Assembly (NCBI GenBank): GCA_015272215.1
Contig: JACYMD010000071.1
Coordinates: 1 to 64,000 of the forward strand
From: Rivularia sp. T60_A2020_040
GTDB lineage: Bacteria; Cyanobacteriota; Cyanobacteriia; Cyanobacteriales; Nostocaceae
Length of the DNA: 64,000 nucleotides
Reading direction: 5' to 3'
The notes beneath the pieces were generated by a model that ran no database searches, was not told the origin of the DNA, and saw only the letters and a list, made by a program, of their open reading frames with translations. The first letter of the stretch is position 1; each line of letters begins with the position of its first letter. Position numbers and translations under genes: made by a program. This document shows positions 1 through 8,692 of this stretch, piece by piece.

Positions 1-81
1 AATCGGGGGTTTGGGGGAGAATCCCCCAAGTCTTGGTTCTCAATAAATTGATTGACGGACAACCTTAACTGAACCGTATTG
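1..81. repeat. 81-bp dispersed repeat, copy 1
   Basis: This segment is nearly identical (3 mismatches in 81 bases by eye) to 56310-56390. It contains a GGGGGTTTGGGGGA / TCCCCCAAG motif that can form a G/C hairpin. In both places it lies in non-coding DNA, and neither copy has a coding capacity that I can see. Two copies 56 kb apart suggest a non-autonomous dispersed repeat. The copy here is cut by the window edge, so its true left end is unknown. Confidence 0.8.
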
Positions 82-387
82 CAATATAGCTGAGTAGTAA
101 TTATATAAATAATTTTGCTTAAGTACTTATAAGATTCTGCCTCCAAATCGAGCCTGGTAAAGAGAATAGGGATATTGTCAATAGTTATTTACATTTCTAT
201 ATTTTTCGTAATCAGAATTAAAGAAAGTTGTAATATTTATTTAATTACTTTAATTAATTAAAGGGTTTGTGAATATGAAAAAAGAGATAAAATTGGGGCT
301 ATGCACGCTTAATGTCGAATTAGAAAAGTGAGGCTAGCTCTGTTTAGAGGGGAATTTCTCTGCTTTTTTGTTGTAAGTTTGGAGGTT
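82..387. other. Intergenic spacer downstream of the WD40 gene
   Basis: This is AT-rich DNA without a convincing ORF on either strand. It lies beyond the 3' end of the minus-strand NB-ARC/WD40 gene. I see no clear hairpin followed by a T-run that would serve as its terminator. Confidence 0.5.
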
Positions 388-3300
388 TTATGTTGTACCT
401 GAAACAGCACCTAAAACCCGTAGTGTTTGCTGTGTCGCTGTTGTTAAACCATTCGCACCTTGAATATTCATTTTTTGATAAGGTTTAGGAATTTTTAGAG
501 TTTTAATGCATTTAATTTTATTAATATGATTAATATTCCAAATTTTTATAGTTTGATCTTCGCTACAACTAAATAAAATATTTAATTGGGGACTATAACA
601 AACTGACCAAATACGGTGTTGATGACCTGTTAATATTTGAATACAGTTTCCTGTTTGAATATCCCATAATCTAATGGTGTGGTCATCACTAGCGCTAACC
701 AAAATTTCTGGTTGGGTAGAAGATGGAGGGATAAAAGTCAGTGCGCGAATTTCCCCTTGATGTCCAGAAAAATTTTGCAAGCATTTTTGGGTTTCTACTT
801 CCCATAATTTAATCTGGAAATCATCACTACTGCTAGCAAGTAATTTACCAGAATTATTAAAAGTTATGGCTCGAATGCGGTGGGTATGTCCTTTCAAGCG
901 AGTTAAACATTTTTTAGTGTAAATATCCCACAAATTGATGGCTTGATTTGTTCCGGCTGTGGCAATAATATTTGCTTGGGGATGAGATGCCATCGCCCAC
1001 ATCCATTCTGTTTCTAAATTACCTAAAATTTGCGATCGCTCGGTGTTTATATCCCATAATCGAATCGTGTGGTCATCGCTAGCACTAATTAAGGTATGAT
1101 TATTTTGGATAAATATAACCGACCATACCCAGTCTGTATGACCTCGCAAGGTTTTCAGGCATATTCCTGTATTTATATCCCAAAGTTTAATAGTGCGATC
1201 GTGACTAGCACTTGCGAGTAATTTACCATCTGGACTAAAAGCAACGTGGCGAATTCTACTTTTATGTCCCGATAATATTTTACAACATTCTCCACTTGCT
1301 GGATTCCACAACCTGATTTTACCATCGTCGCTACCACTGGCTAAGCAAGGAGACGTTATGTATGGAGACGTTATATATAACGTCTCTACATTATGGTTGG
1401 GAATGGGACTAACTGCTACAGTCCAAATTCGATTGCTATAACCTTGCAAAGTTCTGATGGGTTTACCTGTTTGAGTATCCCACAATCTAACTAACTGGTC
1501 ATCGCTACCCACTGCAATGATTTTTTGATCGGAACTATAAGCTAGAGAACGAATGCGATGATATGGTTCTTGTAACGTCATCTGCGGTTCCCCATTTTCC
1601 AAATTCCAAAGTTGAATTTTATCGGTTCCGCAACTCATCACCGTTTCCCCATTTGAACTAAATTTTACAGCCCAAATCGCCCCAGTTGGTGCAGTTTTGA
1701 TACTCCGCAAACATTTTCCTGTCTTTACATCCCAAGCTGTAATACTCTGATTATCGCTGCTTCCCACTAAGATTTTACCATCAGGACTAAACGCTAGAGT
1801 CCGCATCCGTGTTGAACTTTCATCAAACGTTTTCATACATTGATTTGTCCAAAAATTCCATAATTTTACTGAATCAGCACCACCTGTAGCTAAAGTTTTA
1901 CCATCATTACTAAACGCAAAAGACCAAACTTCTCGATCTGGTTCGTGGAAAGTATAAACGCAAACCCCTAAATCCAGACTCCAAACTTTTACAGTGCGAT
2001 CGCTACTGGCACTAATCACCAATCGCTTACCTAATACAAAATACACCGACCATACCCAATCAGTATGTCCACGCAATATTTTTAAACATTTTGTAGTTTG
2101 ACTATCCCAAATTCTCACCGTATGGTCATTACCACAACTAGCTATCAATTTACCATCCTGACTAAAAGCCACACAGCGAATCCAATCATCATGAGCTTGC
2201 CATGCTAAGATTTGCGTACCATCTGCCACATCCCAAAGACGAATTTGTCCATCCATTCCCCCCGTTGCGAGTAATTTTTGATCGGGACTAAATGTGACAC
2301 TAAATATACTACTTAAAGATTGGGAAAAAACAGTTTTATCAAAACTGCAATCGCTAAAATTTACTTGTGGTAATTCCACCCCCTGTAAATAAGCTTGGGA
2401 AATGGGAAGACGAGAAAAATCGTAACCAGTTAAATTTACTTGCAACTGGATTAATAGATTGATTAAATTTCCCCCCGCATATCCCACAGGTACTTGTAAT
2501 TCTGATTCCCTTAACTTCTCAACAATGAGACGAAATTTATGTTCTATAACTTTTTGCGTTTGATTTTTGCATAAATATTCTACTATTGGTTTTAATAGCA
2601 CCTGAGTTTGATTTTCGCGGATATAATCTGGTGCAGAAGCTTGAATAATTGCATGAGTTTTCAATAACTCTAATTCGCAACTTTCCAACTCATTAATTGC
2701 TTTATGAATCAAAACCTCACTCACATATTCCATCACCACATTTTGTAGTGTTACACCATCATGAGTAGATTGAATTAAACAACGTCGTGATAGAGAATTC
2801 AAAGCTTCTCTAACTTCCTTGGGTGATAAACCCAAAACATCCTCAATTAAATCACTTTCCCACACAGGTTGACGATGAATTGCTAACCAATACATCACAG
2901 ATTGTTCTGGTTTTGATAATCGTTGAAACTGTTGCGTCAATAAATCATCAATATCATCAAAAACTGTAATCCCAGAATTTAAAAAAGCTCTAATATTCCC
3001 ATGAAACAAATTTTTAATCGTTTCTGGAACAATTTGTAAAGCCAAAGGATTACCGTGATAATGCTTCACCAAATCTTTAATATCTTCCGCAGCACCACTG
3101 ATACCCCTCGCAGTCAAAATCTCCGATGCTGACTCCAAACCTGCCAACTCCCAAACCCGCACAGGTAAACTTTCCCCCGCGAATCGTCGCACTTCTGGAA
3201 ACTGCTCCCGACTAGTTAACAGCAAACAACTTTGATGTTGAGAATCTCCCACCCGTCGAAACAACTCACCATAACCTGCATATCCCTGAAGATAGCAACC

Positions 3301-3999
3301 CGTGGAAGCACCACCTTGCAAAATCGACTCTGCATTATCGAGGATTAGCAAACAACGGGAGGTATTTAAATAGTGGATAAGTCGTGTGATTTTGTCCCCT
3401 AGACTTTCCGGTAAATCAACTTCTTGCTGCTGGGAAAGAAACCATACCATATCCGCAATAGTTTTTTCTACCGTCGGAGCTTCCCGCAAACTTCGCCAAA
3501 TTATGTAGTCAAATTCCCCACTTACCTCCTCCGCTAATTTTTTCGCCAAAGCAGTTTTACCCACACCACCCATCGCCAAGATTGTTACTAAGCGACATTT
3601 ATCGTTAATTAGCCATTGTATTATCGTGTGTAATTCTTTACTTCTCTCAGAGAAAATTGGTATATTTGGCGCACCATCCCAATCATATATTGTTGATGAT
3701 TTGTCTTCATCCTTCGCGCTTTTAACCTCATTCTCAGTCTCAACAACCTCCTCCCAATTTAGTTGTAAGACTTGGCAAAAAGCCTTGAAATATGGAGATT
3801 TAACGGGCTTACCCTGCAAAAAACGCTTCCAAGTACCAATCGACACAGTTGCCGGAACGACATTTTTACCATTTTTCACTGGCGGTATAAAATTACTTGC
3901 CTCTTCCAGCCACTCTTCTCGGTCAATGGCTAGTTCTCGTGATTCCCGCGCTTTTCTGATTTGCCTTAGCCCCTTTGGCGATGATTTTAAGCTCCGCAT
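388..3999 (-). CDS. NB-ARC STAND ATPase with C-terminal WD40 repeats
   Basis: The protein is about 1,203 residues. An N-terminal helical, HTH-like segment (about 1-90) is followed by an NB-ARC/STAND ATPase core with P-loop GGVGKT near 146-151 and Walker B CLLILDN near 218-224. A winged-helix/linker region and about 14 WD40 blades, each ending in LWD/IWN-type motifs, fill residues 570 to the end. STAND proteins of this layout are signal-sensing switches; WD40 propellers usually hold the autoinhibited state and bind the ligand or partner. ATG at 3999 is preferred over the in-frame GTG at 4005. One blade carries about 16 extra residues encoded by a palindromic repeat (1351-1390). The trigger and output are unknown, and no recognised effector domain is fused at the N-terminus. 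Confidence 0.88.
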   Translation of the reverse strand: MRSLKSSPKGLRQIRKARESRELAIDREEWLEEASNFIPPVKNGKNVVPATVSIGTWKRFLQGKPVKSPYFKAFCQVLQLNWEEVVETENEVKSAKDEDKSSTIYDWDGAPNIPIFSERSKELHTIIQWLINDKCRLVTILAMGGVGKTALAKKLAEEVSGEFDYIIWRSLREAPTVEKTIADMVWFLSQQQEVDLPESLGDKITRLIHYLNTSRCLLILDNAESILQGGASTGCYLQGYAGYGELFRRVGDSQHQSCLLLTSREQFPEVRRFAGESLPVRVWELAGLESASEILTARGISGAAEDIKDLVKHYHGNPLALQIVPETIKNLFHGNIRAFLNSGITVFDDIDDLLTQQFQRLSKPEQSVMYWLAIHRQPVWESDLIEDVLGLSPKEVREALNSLSRRCLIQSTHDGVTLQNVVMEYVSEVLIHKAINELESCELELLKTHAIIQASAPDYIRENQTQVLLKPIVEYLCKNQTQKVIEHKFRLIVEKLRESELQVPVGYAGGNLINLLIQLQVNLTGYDFSRLPISQAYLQGVELPQVNFSDCSFDKTVFSQSLSSIFSVTFSPDQKLLATGGMDGQIRLWDVADGTQILAWQAHDDWIRCVAFSQDGKLIASCGNDHTVRIWDSQTTKCLKILRGHTDWVWSVYFVLGKRLVISASSDRTVKVWSLDLGVCVYTFHEPDREVWSFAFSNDGKTLATGGADSVKLWNFWTNQCMKTFDESSTRMRTLAFSPDGKILVGSSDNQSITAWDVKTGKCLRSIKTAPTGAIWAVKFSSNGETVMSCGTDKIQLWNLENGEPQMTLQEPYHRIRSLAYSSDQKIIAVGSDDQLVRLWDTQTGKPIRTLQGYSNRIWTVAVSPIPNHNVETLYITSPYITSPCLASGSDDGKIRLWNPASGECCKILSGHKSRIRHVAFSPDGKLLASASHDRTIKLWDINTGICLKTLRGHTDWVWSVIFIQNNHTLISASDDHTIRLWDINTERSQILGNLETEWMWAMASHPQANIIATAGTNQAINLWDIYTKKCLTRLKGHTHRIRAITFNNSGKLLASSSDDFQIKLWEVETQKCLQNFSGHQGEIRALTFIPPSSTQPEILVSASDDHTIRLWDIQTGNCIQILTGHQHRIWSVCYSPQLNILFSCSEDQTIKIWNINHINKIKCIKTLKIPKPYQKMNIQGANGLTTATQQTLRVLGAVSGTT
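1351..1390. repeat. Palindromic repeat inserted in a WD40 coding region
   Basis: The segment contains the palindrome core GAGACGTTATA/TATAACGTCTC (1365-1386), also found at 19726-19755 and 59050-59075. A partial second copy of the AGACGTTAT arm (1351-1359) lies beside it. It is in frame and encodes roughly NVETLYITSPYITSP, an insertion between the strands of one WD40 blade that the other 13 blades lack. This is a repeat that has spread into a gene without breaking it. Confidence 0.8.
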
Positions 4000-4208
4000 T
4001 ATCACTGATTAATGTCGTAGTTTCAAGTACATTTACGGAACACTACAGAGTGAGGTGTAACTGATCCGGAATTGTGCTGGAGCTTGACAGTAAATTCATG
4101 GATGATGAAAGGGTGAAAGGATACAGGAGTCAGTTTTAAGGTTTAGAAAAAGACCTTTGAGAAGACAAAGCAAAAAAATAATGAATGTTGGTAGGAGAAT
4201 TAAAAGCT

Positions 4209-4562
4209 ATGAATATATTTCGTGGATTAGGTGAACTTATTAATCTTCACAAAGCTGCAAAAGGTGTTATTGATGGTGATGTAGTTAAAGCAGCTAAAGG
4301 TGTTGGAGGAGTTTTAAACGGTGTACTTGGTGGAGATATTATTACTGGAACAGTTGTGAAAAGAGCTGTAGATCTAGCTAGTGGGGAAGAAGAGATTACA
4401 AGCGTAGATAAAATAGTTGGTAAAAAACTTATTGATTATTACGGAGACCAAGATGGTCAAGTAGAGCTAGAAGATGTTGGCGAAATTGCTCACAATGTTG
4501 TCGATGCAATTGGTGATGGTATTGGTGATGTAATTGATGCAATTGGAAATATATTTTCCTAA
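4209..4562 (+). CDS. Small Gly/Asp-rich hypothetical protein
   Basis: I do not recognise the family. The protein is 117 residues from ATG 4209, which has GGAG 16 bases upstream; an upstream in-frame ATG at 4185 would add eight residues. It consists of repeating short helical and glycine motifs (KAAKGVIDGDVVKAAKGVGG) and a C-terminal run of IGDGIGDVIDAIGN. A D-x-D-G-x-V stretch near residues 77-86 resembles part of an EF-hand or other acidic calcium loop but lacks the first ligand. There is no signal peptide. The gene ends just before a good intrinsic terminator (4590-4627), so it is probably transcribed alone. It is divergent from the NB-ARC/WD40 gene. Confidence 0.6.
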   Translation: MNIFRGLGELINLHKAAKGVIDGDVVKAAKGVGGVLNGVLGGDIITGTVVKRAVDLASGEEEITSVDKIVGKKLIDYYGDQDGQVELEDVGEIAHNVVDAIGDGIGDVIDAIGNIFS

Positions 4563-4589
4563 ATAATGTATACCGTTCAATTTTGCAGA

Positions 4590-4627
4590 CGCTGATGATT
4601 TATAACAGTTTTTATCAGCGTTTTTTC
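4590..4627 (+). terminator. Intrinsic terminator
   Basis: Perfect 7-bp arms CGCTGAT (4590-4596) and ATCAGCG (4614-4620) are followed by TTTTTT. The structure sits 28 bases after the stop of the small Gly/Asp-rich gene. Confidence 0.8.
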
Positions 4628-4813
4628 AAGTTTTTAATTGAACAAAAAACTATTAGTCTAAATATAACTTGGTAAAGCTGTAAATAATTTCGGGTGTAAC
4701 TAATAATATACGAAAGAATATTATTAGCATCTCGTATTAATAATTAAAATGAATACCTCAATTCAAATCTAAAAACAACAGCATAATTTGGAAACAATTT
4801 CAAGGCAAAAACA

Positions 4814-5299
4814 ATGATTAAAAATAATGCAATTACTACAATTACTATTTTTTATGTCGTGCTAGTATTCTTTTCTGGATGTAAAAATGCTGATGATATT
4901 GTCAGAACAGTTGGTAAACAAGGAGATGAAATTATAAAACCATTGAGAAATCAAGGAGACGAAATTGTAAAACCATTAAAAAATCAAGGAGATGAAGTTA
5001 TTGAAACATTCGATAGTCAGGGAAATAAAATTTCTAGAATAGTTAGTAAGCAACCAGAGGAAATCTTAGAAAAGTGTAAATTACAGGCAAAAAAAGCTGT
5101 TAAAAGAATTGGAAGAGAAGCAGCATCATCGAATAGTGAAATATCTCAAGATTATTTAACTCAAATAGCAAAAGATACAGCTCAAAAATGTGCTGTTGGA
5201 AGACTTGGAGATTATGTATTAGACCAATTAGTAAATGATGCAGTTACTGAGGTTGAACAAGAATCTCAAAGTGAGAGTGAATACGAGTTTAGTAACTAA
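4814..5299 (+). CDS. Putative lipoprotein with tandem QGDE repeats
   Basis: The protein is 161 residues. An N-terminal hydrophobic segment ends in a lipobox-like FFSGC with Cys near residue 23, so it is probably an SPII lipoprotein. Residues 31-75 contain four imperfect copies of a unit of about 11 residues with core QGDE(I/V), for example NQGDEIVKPLK. The rest is charged and helical, with two Cys and a C-terminal acidic tail. The DNA repeats of the unit are similar but not identical, so they are not very recent. No family is recognised. It is preceded by a terminator and followed by a structured spacer, so it looks monocistronic. Confidence 0.65.
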   Translation: MIKNNAITTITIFYVVLVFFSGCKNADDIVRTVGKQGDEIIKPLRNQGDEIVKPLKNQGDEVIETFDSQGNKISRIVSKQPEEILEKCKLQAKKAVKRIGREAASSNSEISQDYLTQIAKDTAQKCAVGRLGDYVLDQLVNDAVTEVEQESQSESEYEFSN

Positions 5300-5369
5300 T
5301 TAATAGTCCTCAAAATGATATAAATATCTACAACATACATCCTAGTTCTTGATTATGCCTCAGCTAGTA

Positions 5370-5483
5370 AGATATCTGGGGAGCATCTCACTTTCGTAAA
5401 AACACTTACCGAGTAAGCTGAAAATCTTATTCTCTCGTTACCTACAAGAATATATTTGCAAAGGTGATATGCTCCCGATATCT
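5370..5483. repeat. Long imperfect inverted repeat in spacer
   Basis: A left arm of about 22 bases (5370-5391, AGATATCTGGGGAGCATCTC) pairs with a right arm (5464-5483, GTGATATGCTCCCGATATCT) with one bulge and about one mismatch. The 72-base loop holds its own small hairpin CTTAC-CGA-GTAAG. It lies upstream of the TPR gene and could be a leader structure, a processed RNA or a MITE remnant. Confidence 0.55.
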
Positions 5484-5561
5484 GTTACATAAATTTATTA
5501 TGAATAGCACGTTTCCATCAAATTAATTAACTCCAAAACTTATTTTAAGAAAGTATAAAAA

Positions 5562-6770
5562 ATGCATCATAGTAGCGAAAACAACAATGCAGCCTTATCC
5601 ATCGCAGCACTAGCCGCAGCAGCAACCGGAATTTGGTCAATTTTCAATAACTCCAATAACTCAAGTAACAACTACAATCAAACTGAAATCGAAGCTTCAT
5701 TTAATCAAGCATTAGCATATACACAACAAGGAAACTATCATCAAGCAACCCAGATATTCCTCGCAATTCTGCAACAAAACCCTCAACACGCACCTACCTA
5801 TAACTACCTAGCTTGGATTTATGCAATTCATAACTATCAACTCGATCAAGCACTAGCATTTGCAAAAAATGCAGTTCAACTAGCAAATAATCATGTTGAT
5901 AGAGCCTGTTTTATAGATACTCTTGCAGAAGTTTATGCTCATCGACAAGAATTTGATGCAGCAATAAAGTTATCTCTCGAATGCTTACAAATATTTCAAA
6001 GTCTGAATAAATATCCCAGTAGTCCAACAACCTATTTTCGTTTAGCTTGGTGCTATCAAATCAAGCAAGATTTAAATAAAACTTACCATTTTATTCAGCA
6101 AGTGATCAAATTAAACGGTATAGGAGCCGCTGAATATTTAACAATTGGAGATATCTGTTATGCGGTTGCCTTTAATATTGGAGATAAGGGAGTTTTTCAT
6201 GAATCCTTATCTCATTTTGATAATGCCATTAAACATTATCAAATCTCGCTAAATATTGCCCAAAAGCAGAATCTTAATCTTGAAATGTTTCGATTCAAGT
6301 TAAGTTCTTGCTTAAATGACAAAGCAAGAGTATTTGTTGCTCTAGAAGATTATCAAAATAGTCAAAGCTTATATCATCAGTCACATAATGTCTATACTTC
6401 AAATCCTTATCCGTTAGTTAATTTAGCTCTTTTAGCCGCACGAGCTAAAAATAAACCGCAAATGCTTTTATACTTGACAAAAGCAATGCCTTTGATTATA
6501 GATATGCCTCCCTATGTACAGAAAGAAAAGCTAATATATATTCTCCTGACAGATATAGATTTTGATTTTTATAAAGAGGATATTTTAGGGTTTCTGTTTA
6601 ATCATGGCAAGATTAATCAGTATGAATATACAAAATTTTTGAAAACAGCGATTAAGTCAAATCAGCCAATTATGAATTTTTCCCAACAGAACTTCTATGC
6701 TCCCGTGACAAATGCTGTTGGTGAGGTTGGAGGCAATTTTATTTATACACCGCAACCACAAGGTATCTAA
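5562..6770 (+). CDS. TPR protein with N-terminal hydrophobic segment and C-terminal shared motif
   Basis: The protein is 402 residues. Residues 9-28 (AALSIAALAAAATGIWSIF) form a likely membrane segment. An Asn/Ser-rich linker is followed by several TPR-like helical pairs (about 45-320), including FNQALAYTQQGNYHQA and APTYNYLAWIYAI. The last 30 residues carry NFYAPVTNAVGEVGGNF, which closely matches the N-terminus of the next gene's product. TPRs mediate protein-protein contacts. The likely form is a membrane-anchored scaffold or sensor with an exposed C-terminal motif. The next gene starts 25 bases downstream with GGAG, so the two probably form an operon. The specific function is unknown. Confidence 0.75.
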   Translation: MHHSSENNNAALSIAALAAAATGIWSIFNNSNNSSNNYNQTEIEASFNQALAYTQQGNYHQATQIFLAILQQNPQHAPTYNYLAWIYAIHNYQLDQALAFAKNAVQLANNHVDRACFIDTLAEVYAHRQEFDAAIKLSLECLQIFQSLNKYPSSPTTYFRLAWCYQIKQDLNKTYHFIQQVIKLNGIGAAEYLTIGDICYAVAFNIGDKGVFHESLSHFDNAIKHYQISLNIAQKQNLNLEMFRFKLSSCLNDKARVFVALEDYQNSQSLYHQSHNVYTSNPYPLVNLALLAARAKNKPQMLLYLTKAMPLIIDMPPYVQKEKLIYILLTDIDFDFYKEDILGFLFNHGKINQYEYTKFLKTAIKSNQPIMNFSQQNFYAPVTNAVGEVGGNFIYTPQPQGI

Positions 6771-6795
6771 ATATTATTAGGAGATTACAAAGATT

Positions 6796-7155
6796 ATGTC
6801 AGATAATTCTAAAAACTTTTCTCAAAACTTTCATGGTTCAGTAAATAATGCGGTTGGTAACGTAGAAGGTGATTTTAACGTTAATCCCCAACAACAAACA
6901 TTATCCCAAGCAGCAGCAGAAATCCAACAAGTACTCAATCAACTATCCCAAACTTACCCTACAACCACAACTACCGAAAAAATGGAGGTAGCAACAACAG
7001 CGATTCAACATATCGAAAATAACTCTAATCTCCGTCAAAGAGTACTCAGCGCGTTAAAAACTGGTGGTATTCAAGCATTAGGACAAATGCTCAATCACCC
7101 AGCATCAACTTTTATAATTGCAGCGTTGGAAGATTGGCAAAAAAGCCAAAATTGA
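6796..7155 (+). CDS. Small protein with N-terminal NAVGNVEG motif and helical C-terminal domain
   Basis: The protein is 119 residues. Residues 8-31 (NFSQNFHGSVNNAVGNVEGD) match the C-terminal tail of the TPR protein encoded 25 bases upstream. Residues 36-117 form a helical domain (QAAAEIQQVLNQLSQTYPTT, then LRQRVLSALKTGG and a hydrophobic segment near the end). From family memory, similar tails occur in cyanobacterial effector or pentapeptide proteins, where they follow a GNVEGN-like motif; here the module stands alone. This suggests an adaptor that pairs with the TPR protein through the shared motif. The role is inferred and no enzymatic motif is visible. Confidence 0.7.
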   Translation: MSDNSKNFSQNFHGSVNNAVGNVEGDFNVNPQQQTLSQAAAEIQQVLNQLSQTYPTTTTTEKMEVATTAIQHIENNSNLRQRVLSALKTGGIQALGQMLNHPASTFIIAALEDWQKSQN

Positions 7156-7160
7156 TTAAC

Positions 7161-7457
7161 TTACTTGTTATCTACTATTACTTCCAACCAAGCATCCAAA
7201 TCAGACATTCCCTGAAAATCAAGCAAAGCTTCCCCCCCCAAATTTTCCAACTGTTCTAAAGAAAGAGATTCAACACATAATCTAACCTCTTGAGGTAATT
7301 CTCCTACCCTTCGAGTTAATAAACTGAGGATGAGTGTCTTTGCTTCTAATGAACGTCCTTCTTCTTTGATTTCCCGATAAACTCGTGTCTCTTGAAGTGT
7401 AATTCCTAACATTTCTTCTACCTCTTTTTGGCTTTTACCCTCAAATTTATAAACCAT
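7161..7457 (-). pseudogene. C-terminal remnant of Rpn/DUF4351 family nuclease-transposase
   Basis: The 98 residues match only the end of Rpn-type (PD-(D/E)XK) recombination-promoting proteins: a YKFEGKSQKEVEEMLG segment, a ...YREIKEEG linker and a DUF4351-like tail (LILSLLTRRVGELPQEVRL...LENLGGEALLDF). Family members are usually about 250-300 residues, and the whole N-terminal nuclease core is missing. I see no remnant of it upstream in the next 160 bases, so this is a decayed fragment. It overlaps nothing and ends 5 bases from the convergent 119-aa gene. Confidence 0.7.
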
Positions 7458-7620
7458 TATTGTCGTGATTAACTGCTTGTTGAAATAGTTTATAAAAAAT
7501 CGAATCTCGACGCATGAAAGTTGTGATAGAAAGATTGCACCTTTTTTATTTTAAGCTTGAAGTGACATCAGATTGGGATATGTTTTTAGCGTTAATTTTT
7601 TGAAGTTGAAAATTTGAGTC

Positions 7621-8202
7621 TTAATTATTCTCTCCCACATCAAATCTAACTCGTCGATACAGCTTCTCTACAGGAATAGAAATTCCCACGCTTTCTAAAG
7701 TTAAACTATCTCCTTGTCCATAGGTATGTAAAACCCATAAACCTTCATTATTCCGACGAAAACATTCCACAGCAATTTCATCGGATTCAATTAAAACGTA
7801 TTCTTTTAAAGTATCCGATTGACGATAGCGAGTAAATTTTTTACCTCTGTCAAAAGCTGCGGTTGATGGGGAAAGCACTTCGACAATTAGACATGGATGT
7901 CGAATCATATCAATTGCGTCTTTATCCTCGTCATCGCAAGTTACAACTACATCAGGATAATGATAAGGGCCTGATGGTGTTACTTGTACTTTTACGTCAA
8001 AGATATAATAATCACAGCCTTTTTCCGCTAAAAAATCATCTAAATCAATAGCTAAGTTTAAAGCAATGCGGTTATGGGGTATTGTTCCCCCTGTCATTGC
8101 GAATACTTCTCCGTCAATATATTCATAACGGAGTTCTTGAGTTTTTTCCCATTCTAGGTATTCCTGGGGACTCATGTATTTAAATTGAGGATTAGCAACC
8201 AT
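7621..8202 (-). CDS. Uma2 family endonuclease (DUF820)
   Basis: The protein is 193 residues, typical for the family. The PD-(D/E)XK core is visible: an N-terminal EYIDGEVFAMTGGT segment, the metal-binding YHYPDVVVTC, the LIVEVLSPSTAAFDRGKKFTRY block with the E-x-K-like pair, and the following EYVLIES strand. Uma2 proteins are abundant, poorly understood nuclease-fold proteins in cyanobacteria, often linked to mobile or toxin-like modules. It appears intact and monocistronic. Confidence 0.9.
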   Translation of the reverse strand: MVANPQFKYMSPQEYLEWEKTQELRYEYIDGEVFAMTGGTIPHNRIALNLAIDLDDFLAEKGCDYYIFDVKVQVTPSGPYHYPDVVVTCDDEDKDAIDMIRHPCLIVEVLSPSTAAFDRGKKFTRYRQSDTLKEYVLIESDEIAVECFRRNNEGLWVLHTYGQGDSLTLESVGISIPVEKLYRRVRFDVGENN

Positions 8203-8283
8203 TGGTTATTTCCAGGTGATAGTATGACTTAATTCCATTTTACATATTTATTAATATTGCGAGCAAATAAATAAGTAGTCTTT

Positions 8284-8335
8284 CCCAATTCCCAATTCCC
8301 AATTACCTATTACCAATTACCAATTCCCAATTACC
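8284..8335. repeat. Short tandem heptamer repeats (CCCAATT type)
   Basis: Variants of CCCAATT, ACCAATT and ACCTATT are repeated head to tail about seven times. This is the short tandemly repeated repetitive (STRR) class typical of filamentous cyanobacteria. The repeat supplies the stop and C-terminal codons of the adjoining minus-strand ORF. Confidence 0.8.
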
Positions 8336-8464
8336 TAGTAAAGAAGTTTTATCTTGTTGTTGCGTATGAATCCAATTTTCAATATTATGATATTCCACAA
8401 TCGGAATGCGATGCCAATCTTCAATAGTTTTGACGCGCAAATATCTACCATAATCGCTTTTCAT
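8303..8464 (-). pseudogene. Possible small-gene remnant running into tandem repeat
   Basis: This ATG-initiated frame of 53 codons begins MKSDYGRYLRVKTIEDWHRI. The first 40 codons look protein-like (charged/aromatic pattern, IPIVEYHNIENWIH), but the last codons are translated from the CCCAATT repeat. I do not recognise the family. It is most likely a broken gene whose end was lost when the repeat formed. No clear ribosome binding site precedes it. Confidence 0.3.
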
Positions 8465-8692
8465 CAAGCTCTTTAATATTTATTTTCTTACTTTTTGCTG
8501 TGCAATTTGGGGGTTTTATAAAGCTTGATGAAAATCACGAATAGCGAATTATATGAGTTTACCGAAAAGTTTGATAATTAAGCGCATAATGAATAATATA
8601 ACTTGATAATTTAGATATTATAATTTTGATGAAGTATTCGATATATTCCTTTCAAATTTCAATCGTGTCTTTTGCTAATTCATTTTTGATTA

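Noticed and set aside
3626-4012. 128-codon plus-strand ORF antisense to the NB-ARC/WD40 start
   Set aside because: Antisense shadow of a clear gene with domain motifs on the other strand.
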